From Sneathiella glossodoripedis JCM 23214 (GTDB lineage Bacteria; Pseudomonadota; Alphaproteobacteria; Sneathiellales; Sneathiellaceae): a DNA stretch of 64,000 nucleotides. Of the stretch, positions 8,941-17,993 are shown piece by piece (within the stretch, counting starts at the first letter, position 1; every line of letters starts with the position of its first letter). A program made the translations under genes and the position numbers. Location of the stretch: assembly GCF_000616095.1 (NCBI RefSeq), contig NZ_BAMS01000005.1, positions 62,001 to 126,000 of the forward strand. Direction: 5' to 3'. The notes below the pieces were generated by a model. The model was not told the DNA's origin and ran no database searches. It worked only from the letters and a program-made list of their open reading frames with translations.

Positions 8941-9152
8941 AGTTCAGCTTTCGTATGAACTAAAGGAACCGGTATGGTGGTTCGCCTCATATAGGTATTA
9001 TATATTGGATTAAAACCAAAAGGTGATAAAAATTCAGCGAAAACAAATTGTTTGAATGTAAACAATCACCCTTGGCAAGACTGTCAATTTTCTGAAATAA
9101 TATACTTTAAAATAATGGATCGTGGACGCTGGATCGACCACTAAAGGAGAAA

Positions 9153-11117
9153 ATGGTGCAAGACATCACAAAGTATTGGAAAAATTATATAAACGGTGAA
9201 TGGGTGGACCCCGAGGATGGATCGCGGATTGAGATTGAAAATCCAGCGACTGCGACTCCAATTGCAGAAGTCGCCCGTGCCCGCGAAGCGGATGTTGATC
9301 GCGCCGTAGAAGCGGCCCGTGCCTGTTTCAATTCCCGTGAACTTTATAACATGCGCCCGACCAATCGCGGCGCACTTATGTTTGAAATTGCCCGGCATCT
9401 TACTGAAATGGCAGATGACATTGCGCTGGTTGAATGTCTGGACAACGGAAAGGCAATCACAGGCGGTAAAAACGAAGCATTGGCTGCCGCACGATATTTC
9501 ACTTACTATGGTGGTTTAGCTGACAAGCTGGAAGGACGTATGATCCCGCTTGGCGCAGATTACGTGGACTATACTATTCCGTCTCCTTTCGGAGTGTCTG
9601 CGCAAATCGTTCCTTGGAATTTCCCTCTGCAAATCGCTGCTAGGTCTGTTGCCTGCGCGTTGGCCACTGCTAATACGGTTGTTCTTAAATCTCCGGAACT
9701 GTCGCCTCTTTCAACATATTTTATTGCTGAAGCATGTCACCGTGCGGGGGTTCCAAAAGGTGCAGTCAATATTCTGTGTGGATACGGTCATGATTGCGGC
9801 GCTTATCTTGTGTCACACTCAGATGTAGACCACATCGTTTTTACAGGATCACTCAAGACCGGCCAGTCAATCTTAACAGCGGCTGCGAAACGTGTGCTTC
9901 CCTGTGTGATGGAGCTTGGCGGCAAATCTGCTGGTGTGATGTTCGAAGATGCAGATATAGATCAGGTTATCAATTCCACCGCGTCGGGCATATTTTCGAA
10001 CGCTGGTCAGGTGTGCTCCGCTCAATCGAGATTGATCGTTCCTCGCCAACTTCATGATCAGGTTATCGAAAAAATGGTGGCGAAAGCCTCAACCCTTTCA
10101 GTCGGTCCCGGCATTGACGGGCATGATATTACACCGGTTATTTCTGCAAATCAGGCTTCAAAAATTGAAGCAATGTGCATGAGTGCTGCTCAATCTGGTG
10201 CTCAGGCTGCAATCGGTGGACGCAAAGCTGACGGATTTGATGGTCATTTCATCGAACCTACTGTTTTCGCAAATGTTACCGCGGACATGACAATTGCACA
10301 GGAAGAAGTGTTTGGTCCCGTGCTAGCGGTTCTTGCTTACGACGATGTCGAAGAAGCGATAGCACTTGCAAATGGCACAGATTACGGCCTATGTGCTGGT
10401 GTTTACACACGTGATCTGGCGATGGCTCACTGGGCAGCAGACCAACTGGTTGCAGGTCAGGTTTTCGTCAACGAATGGTTTGCCGGGGGCATTGAAACAC
10501 CCTTTGGCGGAACAAAAAGATCTGGATACGGCAGGGAAAAAGGACAGGAAGCCTTGCTAAACTATGTTCAAACGAAGAATGTAGGTATTCGTATTTCAGC
10601 AGGTGGCGGTGGTCGCCTGGTGGCTGAGCTAGAAACGGGAGAAAAATTAATGGCTGGACTAATTGATGCACGACTGGCTGACTTGGGAATTACATTGACC
10701 GAAGCAGCTGCACCGGCAGCGAATTACGTACCCTATACAATTACAGGAAACCTTGTGTTTATTTCGGGTCAGGTTCCGTTTGTTGATGGCAAACTCGAAT
10801 ATCAGGGAAAAGTCGGACAGGATTTTGACACCGAAGAGGCCATAGCTTGTGCGAGGGTCTGCGCCCTCAATATCCTGGCGCAACTGAAAACGGCATGCGG
10901 TGGTGATCTGGACAAGGTGACCAAATGTGTCAAGCTTGGCGGATTTGTAAACTGTGTCGATGGCTACACGGAACAACCAAAAGTCATTAACGGTGCTTCC
11001 GATTTAATGGTAGACGTGTTTGGTGAAAAAGGACGCCATGCTCGCTTTGCAGTAGGCACCAACGCCCTGCCAATGAATGTTGCTGTAGAAATTGATGCCG
11101 TTTTTGAAATCGCCTGA
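9153..11117 (+). CDS. Aldehyde dehydrogenase joined in frame to a RidA-family domain
   Basis: 654 residues. Residues 1-480 are a complete NAD(P)-dependent aldehyde dehydrogenase: catalytic Glu in MELGGKSAG and Cys in NAGQVCSAQSR. A Gly-rich linker (SAGGGGRLVAELETGEKL) leads to a complete RidA domain from MAGLIDARLADLGI to VEIDAVFEIA. RidA proteins hydrolyse reactive enamines/imines. AAGGAGAAA precedes the first ATG. The RidA part has its own in-frame ATG at 10650 with GGGAG 8 bp upstream. One extra base near the linker would end the dehydrogenase at the TGA at 10625-10627 and free RidA. Given the many missing bases in this window, two genes are at least as likely as a real fusion. Confidence 0.85.
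   Translation: MVQDITKYWKNYINGEWVDPEDGSRIEIENPATATPIAEVARAREADVDRAVEAARACFNSRELYNMRPTNRGALMFEIARHLTEMADDIALVECLDNGKAITGGKNEALAAARYFTYYGGLADKLEGRMIPLGADYVDYTIPSPFGVSAQIVPWNFPLQIAARSVACALATANTVVLKSPELSPLSTYFIAEACHRAGVPKGAVNILCGYGHDCGAYLVSHSDVDHIVFTGSLKTGQSILTAAAKRVLPCVMELGGKSAGVMFEDADIDQVINSTASGIFSNAGQVCSAQSRLIVPRQLHDQVIEKMVAKASTLSVGPGIDGHDITPVISANQASKIEAMCMSAAQSGAQAAIGGRKADGFDGHFIEPTVFANVTADMTIAQEEVFGPVLAVLAYDDVEEAIALANGTDYGLCAGVYTRDLAMAHWAADQLVAGQVFVNEWFAGGIETPFGGTKRSGYGREKGQEALLNYVQTKNVGIRISAGGGGRLVAELETGEKLMAGLIDARLADLGITLTEAAAPAANYVPYTITGNLVFISGQVPFVDGKLEYQGKVGQDFDTEEAIACARVCALNILAQLKTACGGDLDKVTKCVKLGGFVNCVDGYTEQPKVINGASDLMVDVFGEKGRHARFAVGTNALPMNVAVEIDAVFEIA
10637..10652 (+). promoter_or_regulatory. 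Internal ribosome binding site and ATG for RidA
   Basis: GGGAG at 10637-10641 stands 8 bp before ATG 10650, exactly where stand-alone RidA proteins begin (MAGLIDARLADLGI). It suggests that RidA is, or recently was, made as a separate protein despite the open frame from the upstream dehydrogenase. Confidence 0.6.
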
Positions 11118-11871
11118 ATATAGCAAAATACCAAATTGGCTTGTGAGCACTCCGATTGCGCATCGAGGGCTCCATGACTTGAATGCCGGTATTGCGGAAA
11201 ACTCACTGACGTCATTTCGGGCTGCAATGACTAAAGGGCTGGCTATTGAGCTCGACGTCAGGTTTTCACGAGATGAAGTCCCGGTCGTATTTCACGACGA
11301 AGACCTAATGCGGCTAACTGGCGCGCAAGGAAAGCTAGCCGGCAAACTCCTGAGCGAGCTTAATAAGTTACAACTTCTGGGGACAAAAGACTCAATACCG
11401 TCATTATCAGAAGTTCTTGAGCTTGTTCAGGGACAAGTTCCGCTGGTTATCGAAATCAAATCAACTCAGCTACCTCGTGAGCGGGCGGTCAGCATTATCT
11501 GTAAACTTCTGCAACACTACGAAGGCGACTTTTGTATACAGAGTTTTGATCCATTTATTTTGAGGGGCTTTACGCGCAAAGCCCCTCAAATACTCCGCGG
11601 ACAACTGGGGATGAAATCTCCTCCCTCTTCTCTGCCGCGCCTCAAAAGGCTGATGATACGCCATATGCCCTTTAACTGGTTGGTGAACCCGGATTATATT
11701 GGATATGATATTAGCGATATTGATTACCTGACAATCAATGGGAAAAGAAAACACAAACAACCCCTTCTCGCCTGGACGGTTCAAAATCAATCTGACCTTG
11801 AAAAAGCCAAACTCTATGCCGACAATGTAATCTTTGAAAAACTGTCTACAGACCTTGTGAAATCTCGCTAA
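11095..11871 (+). CDS. Glycerophosphodiester phosphodiesterase family protein
   Basis: 258 residues. The GDPD fold is shown by IAHRGLHD (catalytic His-Arg), AENSLTSFRAA (metal Glu-Asn), AIELDVRFSRDEVPVVFHDE (metal Glu/Asp and second His) and VIEIKS. The C-terminal WTVQNQSD replaces the usual WTVN strand. The enzyme would release glycerol-3-phosphate or a related phosphate from phosphodiesters; no signal peptide, so cytoplasmic. The ATG at 11095 lies inside the end of the RidA frame (23-bp overlap), indicating coupling. A RidA-GDPD-FemAB-like order is, to my knowledge, recurrent in alphaproteobacteria. Confidence 0.87.
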   Translation: MPFLKSPEYSKIPNWLVSTPIAHRGLHDLNAGIAENSLTSFRAAMTKGLAIELDVRFSRDEVPVVFHDEDLMRLTGAQGKLAGKLLSELNKLQLLGTKDSIPSLSEVLELVQGQVPLVIEIKSTQLPRERAVSIICKLLQHYEGDFCIQSFDPFILRGFTRKAPQILRGQLGMKSPPSSLPRLKRLMIRHMPFNWLVNPDYIGYDISDIDYLTINGKRKHKQPLLAWTVQNQSDLEKAKLYADNVIFEKLSTDLVKSR

Positions 11872-11887
11872 CGATCAGTCCTGATAT

Positions 11888-13054
11888 ATGTCCTCATCAT
11901 ACAGCATTCGAACACTTCAGCAGATAAATGAACTCCCTGCGATTGAGTGGAATAAGTGTCAGGCGGACGATCACCCATTTACCAGTTTTGAGTTTCTCAA
12001 TGCTTTGGAGGAAAGTGGCTCGGTAAGCGCGCAGACCGGATGGATGCCGCAACATCTAGTGCTCGAAGATGAAAAACAAAATGTTCTGGCTGTTGCACCA
12101 ATGTACATTAAAGGCCACTCACAGGGTGAATATGTTTTCGACCATAGCTGGGCACATGCCTATGAAAGAGCGGGTGGTAGATATTACCCTAAACTTCAGA
12201 TGTCAGTACCATTTTCTCCTGTTACCGGCCCACGCTTACTTGTTAGTCAGGCTGAGGATTATGATGAGCATTCACAAATGCTACTAAATGGCGCAAAACA
12301 GGTTGCAATCAAATACGGAATTTCTTCTGTTCATCTAACTTTTTTAAGAGAGAATGACCTAGCCAATACTGAAGCCACCGGGTTTCTCACAAGGGTCGGT
12401 GAACAATTCCACTGGCATAACCGTTCTTATCAGCAGTTTGACGACTTTCTAGAAGAACTATCTTCTCGAAAAAGAAAGGCCATTAAAAAAGAACGCCGTC
12501 TGGAGAATTTTGAAGGACTAGTTTTCGAAACGCTCCAGGGCGACGAAATCACAGCCTCGCATTGGGATGCATTTTTTGAATTTTATATGGACACCGGCCA
12601 CCGAAAATGGGGCACCCCTTATTTGAACCGTGAGTTCTTTGACCTGCTGGGATCAGCTTTGAGAGAAAAAGTTATCCTTTTCATGGTTAAAAGGGATGAA
12701 AAATATATCGCTGGCGCACTCAATCTTATGAGCTCCAATTGTCTATATGGGCGTTATTGGGGGTGTGTAGAAGAGCATAAATTCCTACATTTTGAATGCT
12801 GTTATTATCGAGCAATCGAATTCGCCATCGAAAACGGTCTCGAAAGAGTAGAAGCAGGCGCACAAGGACCGCATAAGCTTGCCCGTGGTTACCTCCCAAC
12901 AAAAACCTACTCAGCACACTGGATGCAAGACCCCGGATTTCACGACGCTGTGGGTGATTTTCTCAAAGCGGAAAGCCGGGATATGGACGCTGAAATCGAA
13001 TATCTGGGACAACTCTCCCCTTTCCGCCGCGGACCCGTTTCCGGACAAAAATAG
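11888..13054 (+). CDS. FemAB-like (DUF482/COG3146) GNAT-fold protein
   Basis: 388 residues, cytoplasmic. Features typical of the family are the start (SIRTLQQINELPAIEWN), the HPFTSFEFLNALEESGSV segment, RKRKAIKKERR in the middle and EAGAQGPHKLARGY near the C-terminus. The fold is a double GNAT resembling FemAB aminoacyl transferases; the proteins are often named peptidogalycan biosynthesis proteins, but no reaction is established. Sits 16 bp after the GDPD gene, third in the RidA-GDPD operon. Confidence 0.85.
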   Translation: MSSSYSIRTLQQINELPAIEWNKCQADDHPFTSFEFLNALEESGSVSAQTGWMPQHLVLEDEKQNVLAVAPMYIKGHSQGEYVFDHSWAHAYERAGGRYYPKLQMSVPFSPVTGPRLLVSQAEDYDEHSQMLLNGAKQVAIKYGISSVHLTFLRENDLANTEATGFLTRVGEQFHWHNRSYQQFDDFLEELSSRKRKAIKKERRLENFEGLVFETLQGDEITASHWDAFFEFYMDTGHRKWGTPYLNREFFDLLGSALREKVILFMVKRDEKYIAGALNLMSSNCLYGRYWGCVEEHKFLHFECCYYRAIEFAIENGLERVEAGAQGPHKLARGYLPTKTYSAHWMQDPGFHDAVGDFLKAESRDMDAEIEYLGQLSPFRRGPVSGQK

Positions 13055-13111
13055 TCACTGTTATTCATTTTATTGATTTACACGACATATTAGTATAACA
13101 TCCTTTTAAAC

Positions 13112-13130
13112 TTGACGTTTACGTAAAGGT
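13112..13130 (+). promoter_or_regulatory. Promoter with MerR-like dyad before the ferritin-fold gene
   Basis: TTGACG at 13112-13117 (-35-like) is followed directly by the palindrome TTTACGTAAA (13118-13127). The longer dyad ACGTTTACGTAAAGGT at 13115-13130 has only one mismatched pair. A dyad placed just downstream of a -35 hexamer is the arrangement used by MerR-family activators; similar ACGTTTACGT boxes are associated with LiuR-type regulators. No -10 hexamer is convincing and the regulator is not in the window. Confidence 0.45.
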
Positions 13131-13174
13131 AAAGATCGACGAAAGAGACCATCAAATGCTTGGGAGGGCAGAAT

Positions 13175-14278
13175 ATGGCACAACATATAACACATGATCC
13201 TATCTATAATGCCGTAAAGCCGGACGACTTCGCTGCAATGCTCGACTCTGAGCGCTATGGAAACCGCACTGATGCATTCGATGGTATCATTTCGGCGACC
13301 CACGACCATTTCTGGGACCCTCTGGATGAAGCATATCTGGATTTCAACACTCCTTTTGATACGGAGACCCAACTCATTATGCCACGGGAAACCATTCCCG
13401 AACTGCAAAGTGCTGTTGTCGACAAACTGGATGAAAGACAACAAATCAAGCTAGGTAACGAGAGTGTCCGCTGGGGTATTTCAGGCATATTGCATGGTGA
13501 ACAGGGTGCTTTGTCATTAAGTGCGAGCCTTTGCCACATTCTACTTGATCCCGGAGCACAAGAATACGCGTCCAATCAAACTCGCGAAGAAGCCCGTCAT
13601 GTCACAGCATACAGCCGCTACATACAGGTTCGCTTTGGAAGCCCCTACCCTGTTGGAGAGCAGCTGGGCGATCTTCTAAAAGAGCTTGTTGCAGCTGAGG
13701 AAGTGTATAAAAAACTGGTTGGAATGCAGATGTTGGTCGAAGGGTTGGCCATGGGTGCATTTGCCAGCTTTCACTCCAAGACCAACGATCCGCTGTTGAA
13801 GCGCCTGACCCAACTGGTGATGACAGACGAAGCCTTCCACCATAAATTTGGTAAAATCTGGGCCGATAAAACGATCCCAAGCCTGACTGAAAAAGAGCAT
13901 AATATTGTCGAAGATTGGGCGGCAAGCTGCTTCGAAAAACTCTTGTTCAATCTAATGAATATCCGCCAGAAACGTGTCATTTATGAGCAATTTGGACTGG
14001 ATTGGGAATGGGTTCGCGATGCCTGCCGTGAAGTGTTTACCGATGCAGACAGACGCAATTCACTCAAAGAATCTACTAATATATTCCGTGTACTTGTGAA
14101 AACCCTTCTGAAAGCAGGTATTATTACAGACCGGACGAGACCCCTCTATTCCCATTGGATGGATATGAACGAAATTGATAATGAAGGGGAAGATATGGTT
14201 GGATATGCCATCGCCGACGAAGGTATCGAATATCTTAAATCCATAAACCAAGGCAGAAAAGTTATCGGCCAAAAATAA
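13175..14278 (+). CDS. Ferritin-like diiron-domain protein of unknown substrate
   Basis: 367 residues, alpha-helical. Carboxylate-bridged diiron motifs are visible: Glu109 in HGEQGALS, E139xxH142 in REEARHVTAY, a later Glu in MLVEGLAMGAF and a second ExxH in MTDEAFHHKFG. This is the four-helix-bundle pattern of ferritin-like oxygenases and R2-like enzymes, and overall similarity is to uncharacterised diiron proteins rather than ribonucleotide reductase. A TTG at 13160 would extend the frame, but GGGAGG 7 bp before ATG 13175 decides the start. Monocistronic: own promoter region upstream and a strong terminator downstream. Confidence 0.75.
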   Translation: MAQHITHDPIYNAVKPDDFAAMLDSERYGNRTDAFDGIISATHDHFWDPLDEAYLDFNTPFDTETQLIMPRETIPELQSAVVDKLDERQQIKLGNESVRWGISGILHGEQGALSLSASLCHILLDPGAQEYASNQTREEARHVTAYSRYIQVRFGSPYPVGEQLGDLLKELVAAEEVYKKLVGMQMLVEGLAMGAFASFHSKTNDPLLKRLTQLVMTDEAFHHKFGKIWADKTIPSLTEKEHNIVEDWAASCFEKLLFNLMNIRQKRVIYEQFGLDWEWVRDACREVFTDADRRNSLKESTNIFRVLVKTLLKAGIITDRTRPLYSHWMDMNEIDNEGEDMVGYAIADEGIEYLKSINQGRKVIGQK

Positions 14279-14288
14279 CAACTAGAAC

Positions 14289-14333
14289 AAAAAAGGGCCC
14301 CTGATCTCATTTTTGATCAGGGGCCCTTTTTAG
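14289..14333. terminator. Strong bidirectional terminator
   Basis: Perfect 16-bp stem AAAAGGGCCCCTGATC / GATCAGGGGCCCTTTT around an 8-base T-rich loop, with A-run on one side and T-run on the other. It lies between the convergent ferritin-fold and clpA genes and can stop transcription from both. Confidence 0.93.
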
Positions 14334-14342
14334 TGTTTATCG

Positions 14343-16714
14343 TCAGGCTTTTTGGTCATCCTTTTTGCGACCTTTGCCTCCTTTATTGGATTTATCGCGG
14401 TCAATCTGCTCTCGGCGACTAACTTCATCTGGACTTTCCATGTTAAAGGCAAGCTCACCTTTCTTGACTGTAATGGTTACATGCCCACCTTTGGCCAGCT
14501 TTCCAAACAGCAATTCTTCAGAGAGTGGCTTTTTGATATTCTCCTGAATGACACGAGCCAAGGGGCGTGCTCCATTCAATTGATCATACCCTTTTTCAGC
14601 CAGCCATGTGGCAGCAGCATCATTTAGTGACAAAGTCACATTTCGATCCTGCAATTGCGTTTCGAGCTGCAGAACAAATTTTTCGACAACTCTGGATACA
14701 ACTTCGGGCGGCAGAGGTCCAAATGGAACAACCGCATCCAGCCTGTTTCTGAATTCAGGCGTAAACAGACGTTTGATGGCTTCTTCATCTTCGCCTTCGC
14801 GAACACCACTGCCAAAACCGATGGCCTGCTTGCTCATTTCGTGGGCACCCGCATTTGTGGTCATAATCAGCACAACATTGCGGAAATCAACCTGCTTTCC
14901 GTTGTGGTCCGTGAGCTTTCCATGATCCATTACCTGCAATAAAATATTAAACAGATCAGGATGCGCCTTCTCAATTTCGTCCAGTAGCAAGACCGCATGA
15001 GGCTGCTGATCAATTGCATCTGTAAGCAATCCACCTTGGTCATACCCAACATAGCCCGGAGGTGCACCGATCAGGCGGCTCACAGTATGCCGCTCCATAT
15101 ATTCTGACATATCGAAACGAACGAGCTCAACGCCCATTATAGACGCCAATTGCCGGGCTACTTCTGTTTTACCAACACCTGTTGGTCCAGAGAAAAGATA
15201 GTTTCCAATCGGTTTTTCGGGCTCACGCAGACCAGCGCGAGCCAGTTTTATGGAACTGGATAGCGCTTCGATCGCAGCATCCTGCCCAAACACCACGCGC
15301 TTCAACTCAACATCCAGCTTACGCAAACTTTCAGTGTCTTCCTTACTTACAGATTTTGGAGGAATGCGCGCAATTTTTGCGACCACATCTTCCACGTCCT
15401 TCACGCCGATAGTTTTCTTACGACGATTTTCAGGCTTGAGCATCTGTGCCGCACCGACCTCATCAATCACATCGATTGCCTTATCTGGCAACTTCCGATC
15501 ATTGATATAACGCGCAGAGAGTTCAACTGCAGATTTGATGGCATCAGCGGTATAACGAACCTTGTGGTGCTCTTCGAAATAGGGCTTTAAACCTTTCAGA
15601 ATTTTAATGCTATCCGGAACACTTGGCTCATGAACATCGATTTTCTGGAACCGGCGAAGCAGTGCCCGATCCTTTTCAAAATGGCTGCGAAATTCTTTGT
15701 AGGTTGTCGAGCCGATACACCGGATCGCGCCACTAGCGAGCGCAGGCTTCAATAAATTGGAGGCATCCATCGCACCGCCACTTGTCGCACCTGCACCAAT
15801 AATCGTATGGATTTCATCGATGAAGAGAATTGCGTTATCCATTCCCTCCAATTCAGTCATGACAGCCTTCAACCGCTCTTCAAAGTCGCCGCGGTAACGG
15901 GTCCCTGCCAGAAGTGTTCCCATATCAAGTGAATAGATTACACCTGCCAGTAAGACTTCAGGAACATCCCCATCCACAATCCTTTTTGCAAGCCCTTCTG
16001 CAATGGCGGTTTTGCCAACCCCTGGATCACCAACCAAAAGCGGATTATTTTTCGAGCGTCGGCACAGAATCTGAATAGTCCGTTCAACTTCGTCCTGACG
16101 ACCAATCAGCGGATCAATTTTCCCTTTACTGGCCTTTTCGTTCAGATTGACACAATACGCATCAAGCGCCTCAGATGCTTCTGATGAAGCTTTCTCTTCT
16201 TCCTGAGTGCTTTCCTGATTTTCCCCCTGAAAAACACCATCAACACCGCGAACCACTCGCGGAATATCTTTACCAGCAGCTTTTGCAACACCATGACTGA
16301 TATATTGAACCGCGTCCAATCGGGTCATTTCCTGTTTTTGCAAAAAGTAAGCAGCGTGACTTTCACGCTCTGAAAAAATTGCAACGAGAACATTTGCACC
16401 GGTTACTTCTTCGCGCCCTGAGCTTTCTACATTGATAAGTGCCCTCTGAACCACTCGCTGGAAAGAAAGTGTAGGTCTTGCTTCAACAAAACGATCCATT
16501 ACCAGATCGTCCAGCTCATCGGAGATAAAGTCATCCAGATCTTTTCTAAGAACATCAAGATCTACATTGCAGCTCGCATAACTGCCGCCGCGTCCTGATC
16601 TTCTGTTAGCGAATACAGCAGATGTTCCAGCATCGCAAATTCATGTCGACGCGATGTTGCCAGCGCCATTGCACGGTGAAGGCTTTCTTCCAGGGCATTT
16701 GAAAATCCGGGCAC
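14343..16714 (-). pseudogene. clpA: ATP-dependent Clp protease ATP-binding subunit ClpA, frameshifted in its N-domain
   Basis: Two AAA+ modules are intact: Walker A GDPGVGKT and LFIDEIH in the first, GPTGVGKT and LLLDEIEKAH in the second, and a Lys-rich tail. ClpA unfolds substrates for ClpP and takes N-end-rule cargo from ClpS. The open frame starting at 16499 lacks the N-domain; the missing part is encoded upstream from GTG 16714 (MPGFSNALEESLHRAMALAT...). It runs in another frame to AVMRAAM then stop. Adding one base at about 16570-16573 restores AVMRACNVDLDVLRKDL and gives a full-length protein of about 790 residues. The GTG overlaps the clpS stop by one base. Probably an intact gene with a sequencing gap. 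Confidence 0.9.
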
Positions 16715-17067
16715 TATTCTTTCTCCATGGTACATTGCAGGGGATGCTGGTTACTACGAGCATATTCAATCACCTGAGCGACTTTTGTTTCGGCGACCTC
16801 ATAAGTGAATACCCCACAAACACCTACGCCTTTGTGATGAACATGCAGCATTACCTGCGCTGCTGTATGTTCATCCATTCCGAAGAAACTCTGAAGGACA
16901 TGAACCACAAATTCCATCGGTGTGTAGTCATCATTCAACAAAACAACACGCCACATAGATGGTTTTTTTGTCTTGGTCTTTGTTGCAACGCTTAAACCGG
17001 TATCATTACCGCCGTCGTTGTCTCGTTTGTCGTTACCCTTGGTCATTTCTGTCAGAAACCGCTCCAT
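16714..17067 (-). CDS. clpS: ATP-dependent Clp protease adaptor ClpS
   Basis: 117 residues. A flexible charged N-terminal tail of about 35 residues precedes the ClpS fold: [21 protein letters not shown] (N-degron binding Asp-Asp), [29 protein letters not shown]. ClpS binds N-terminal Phe/Leu/Trp/Tyr residues and hands proteins to ClpA. A second Met codon at 17046 is a possible alternative start; no strong Shine-Dalgarno separates the two. The stop TAG shares its last base with the clpA GTG, so the pair is translationally coupled. Confidence 0.94.
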   Translation of the reverse strand: MERFLTEMTKGNDKRDNDGGNDTGLSVATKTKTKKPSMWRVVLLNDDYTPMEFVVHVLQSFFGMDEHTAAQVMLHVHHKGVGVCGVFTYEVAETKVAQVIEYARSNQHPLQCTMEKE

Positions 17068-17238
17068 CCAGATAATATTACTACTCGCACTGCCAACTGA
17101 CAGTTTATTATTGCCCCTAGTACATAGTTAGAGATCATAACAGGAATTTCAAAAAAAATGATAAACAGCGGAAAAAAATTTTAAAAATTTTTGTTTTTTG
17201 TGATTTCCGCCAAATTTCTAACCACTTTAAAACGAGAA

Positions 17239-17266
17239 AAGGCCCGGCTTTAAAAAGCCAGGCCTT
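17239..17266 (-). terminator. Terminator downstream of the phasin gene
   Basis: AAGGCCCGGCTT / AAGCCAGGCCTT stem (one mismatch in 12) with a TAAA loop; on the minus strand it is followed by TTTTCTCGTTTT. It lies 37 bp beyond the phasin stop and fits a rho-independent terminator for that gene. Confidence 0.82.
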
Positions 17267-17302
17267 CCTGAACACTACTTTGGTCTACTATTCTTCTGAA
17301 GC

Positions 17303-17884
17303 TTACGCGCGGTTAAGGAACTTGTCCATGCTCGCGGCGTACTGGGCTCCAAACGGTTCCATCAGTGTTTTCGAAGCTTCAACGAACATTGCGTTCAATT
17401 TTGAGGCTTCGCTTACAAACTGTTCTGCGGAGCTACGAGCGAATTCAGTTTGCAGTTCTATTGCTTTTTGAACATCTTCAGCTTCAATCACAGAACGTGC
17501 TGTCGCAAAATATGCGTCCATGCGAGCTGCGCTGAATTCAAGGAGCTCTACGCTGATTTTTTCGCCTTTTTCAGCAACTGCTGTACCTGCTTTCAAGAAT
17601 GGCTCAGCGCCTTCCTTGTCATACATCGGAACTTCAGTTAGTGACTGTGCAGCTTTCTCAACCTGAGTTTTACCGTCTTTTATGGCTTTCTCAAAAGTTG
17701 ATTTAAAGGCTTCGCTGCTTGATTTGTATGCATTTTCAGCAACTTCTGTACCAGACAGAAACGCTTCTTGCAGAGTTTTACGATTTGCAGAAAACAAAGA
17801 TTCCATGTCTTTTTTCACTGCTTCAAGTTTCTCAGCACCATTTGTTTCTTTAGCTGCTGTTTTCTTAGTAGATGATGTGCTCAT
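17303..17884 (-). CDS. Phasin family protein
   Basis: 193 residues, mostly amphipathic helix, Ala/Glu/Lys-rich, one Phasin_2-type domain (TLQEAFLSGTEVAENAYKSS... EFSAARMDAYFATARSVIEAEDV). Phasins coat polyhydroxyalkanoate granules; the N-terminal Ser/Thr/Lys tail is typical. The frame is open further upstream, but ATG 17884 with AAAGG before it gives the usual MSTSSTKK start. No PHA synthase is in the window. It has its own promoter with flanking palindromes and its own terminator, so it is a single-gene unit, probably under a PhaR-like repressor (inference). Confidence 0.87.
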   Translation of the reverse strand: MSTSSTKKTAAKETNGAEKLEAVKKDMESLFSANRKTLQEAFLSGTEVAENAYKSSSEAFKSTFEKAIKDGKTQVEKAAQSLTEVPMYDKEGAEPFLKAGTAVAEKGEKISVELLEFSAARMDAYFATARSVIEAEDVQKAIELQTEFARSSAEQFVSEASKLNAMFVEASKTLMEPFGAQYAASMDKFLNRA

Positions 17885-17918
17885 AATATTTTCGACCTTT
17901 CGAATAGCAATCCAAAAA

Positions 17919-17935
17919 TTGCTGCATTGCAACAA
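17919..17935. promoter_or_regulatory. Operator-like palindrome at the phasin transcription start
   Basis: TTGCTGCATTGCAACAA, an imperfect palindrome with 7 of 8 arm positions paired, just downstream of the predicted transcription start. TGC-rich palindromes in this place are the known pattern of PhaR repressor sites that switch on phasin genes when PHA is present. The assignment to PhaR is inference. Confidence 0.6.
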
Positions 17936-17944
17936 TTACAGGTG

Positions 17945-17972
17945 AATATATGCGAAAAAACTATTTTGTCAA
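17945..17972 (-). promoter_or_regulatory. Sigma-70 type promoter of the phasin gene
   Basis: On the minus strand TTGACA (17972-17967) and TATATT (17950-17945) are separated by 16 bp, a near-consensus housekeeping promoter; transcription should start near 17938, about 54 bp before the ATG. The -35 box sits at the centre of a perfect 10-bp inverted repeat (17956-17980). Confidence 0.75.
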
Positions 17973-17978
17973 TAGTTT

Positions 17979-17993
17979 TTGTGCGCTGCACAA
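17979..17993. promoter_or_regulatory. Second palindrome immediately upstream of the phasin -35 box
   Basis: TTGTGC-N3-GCACAA, perfect 6-bp arms, 6 bp upstream of the -35 hexamer. Its half-site resembles that of the downstream palindrome, so one regulator could bind both sides of the promoter. Confidence 0.5.

Noticed and set aside
16499-16499. ClpA start at 16499
   Set aside because: It would drop the N-domain that is plainly encoded upstream and coupled to clpS.
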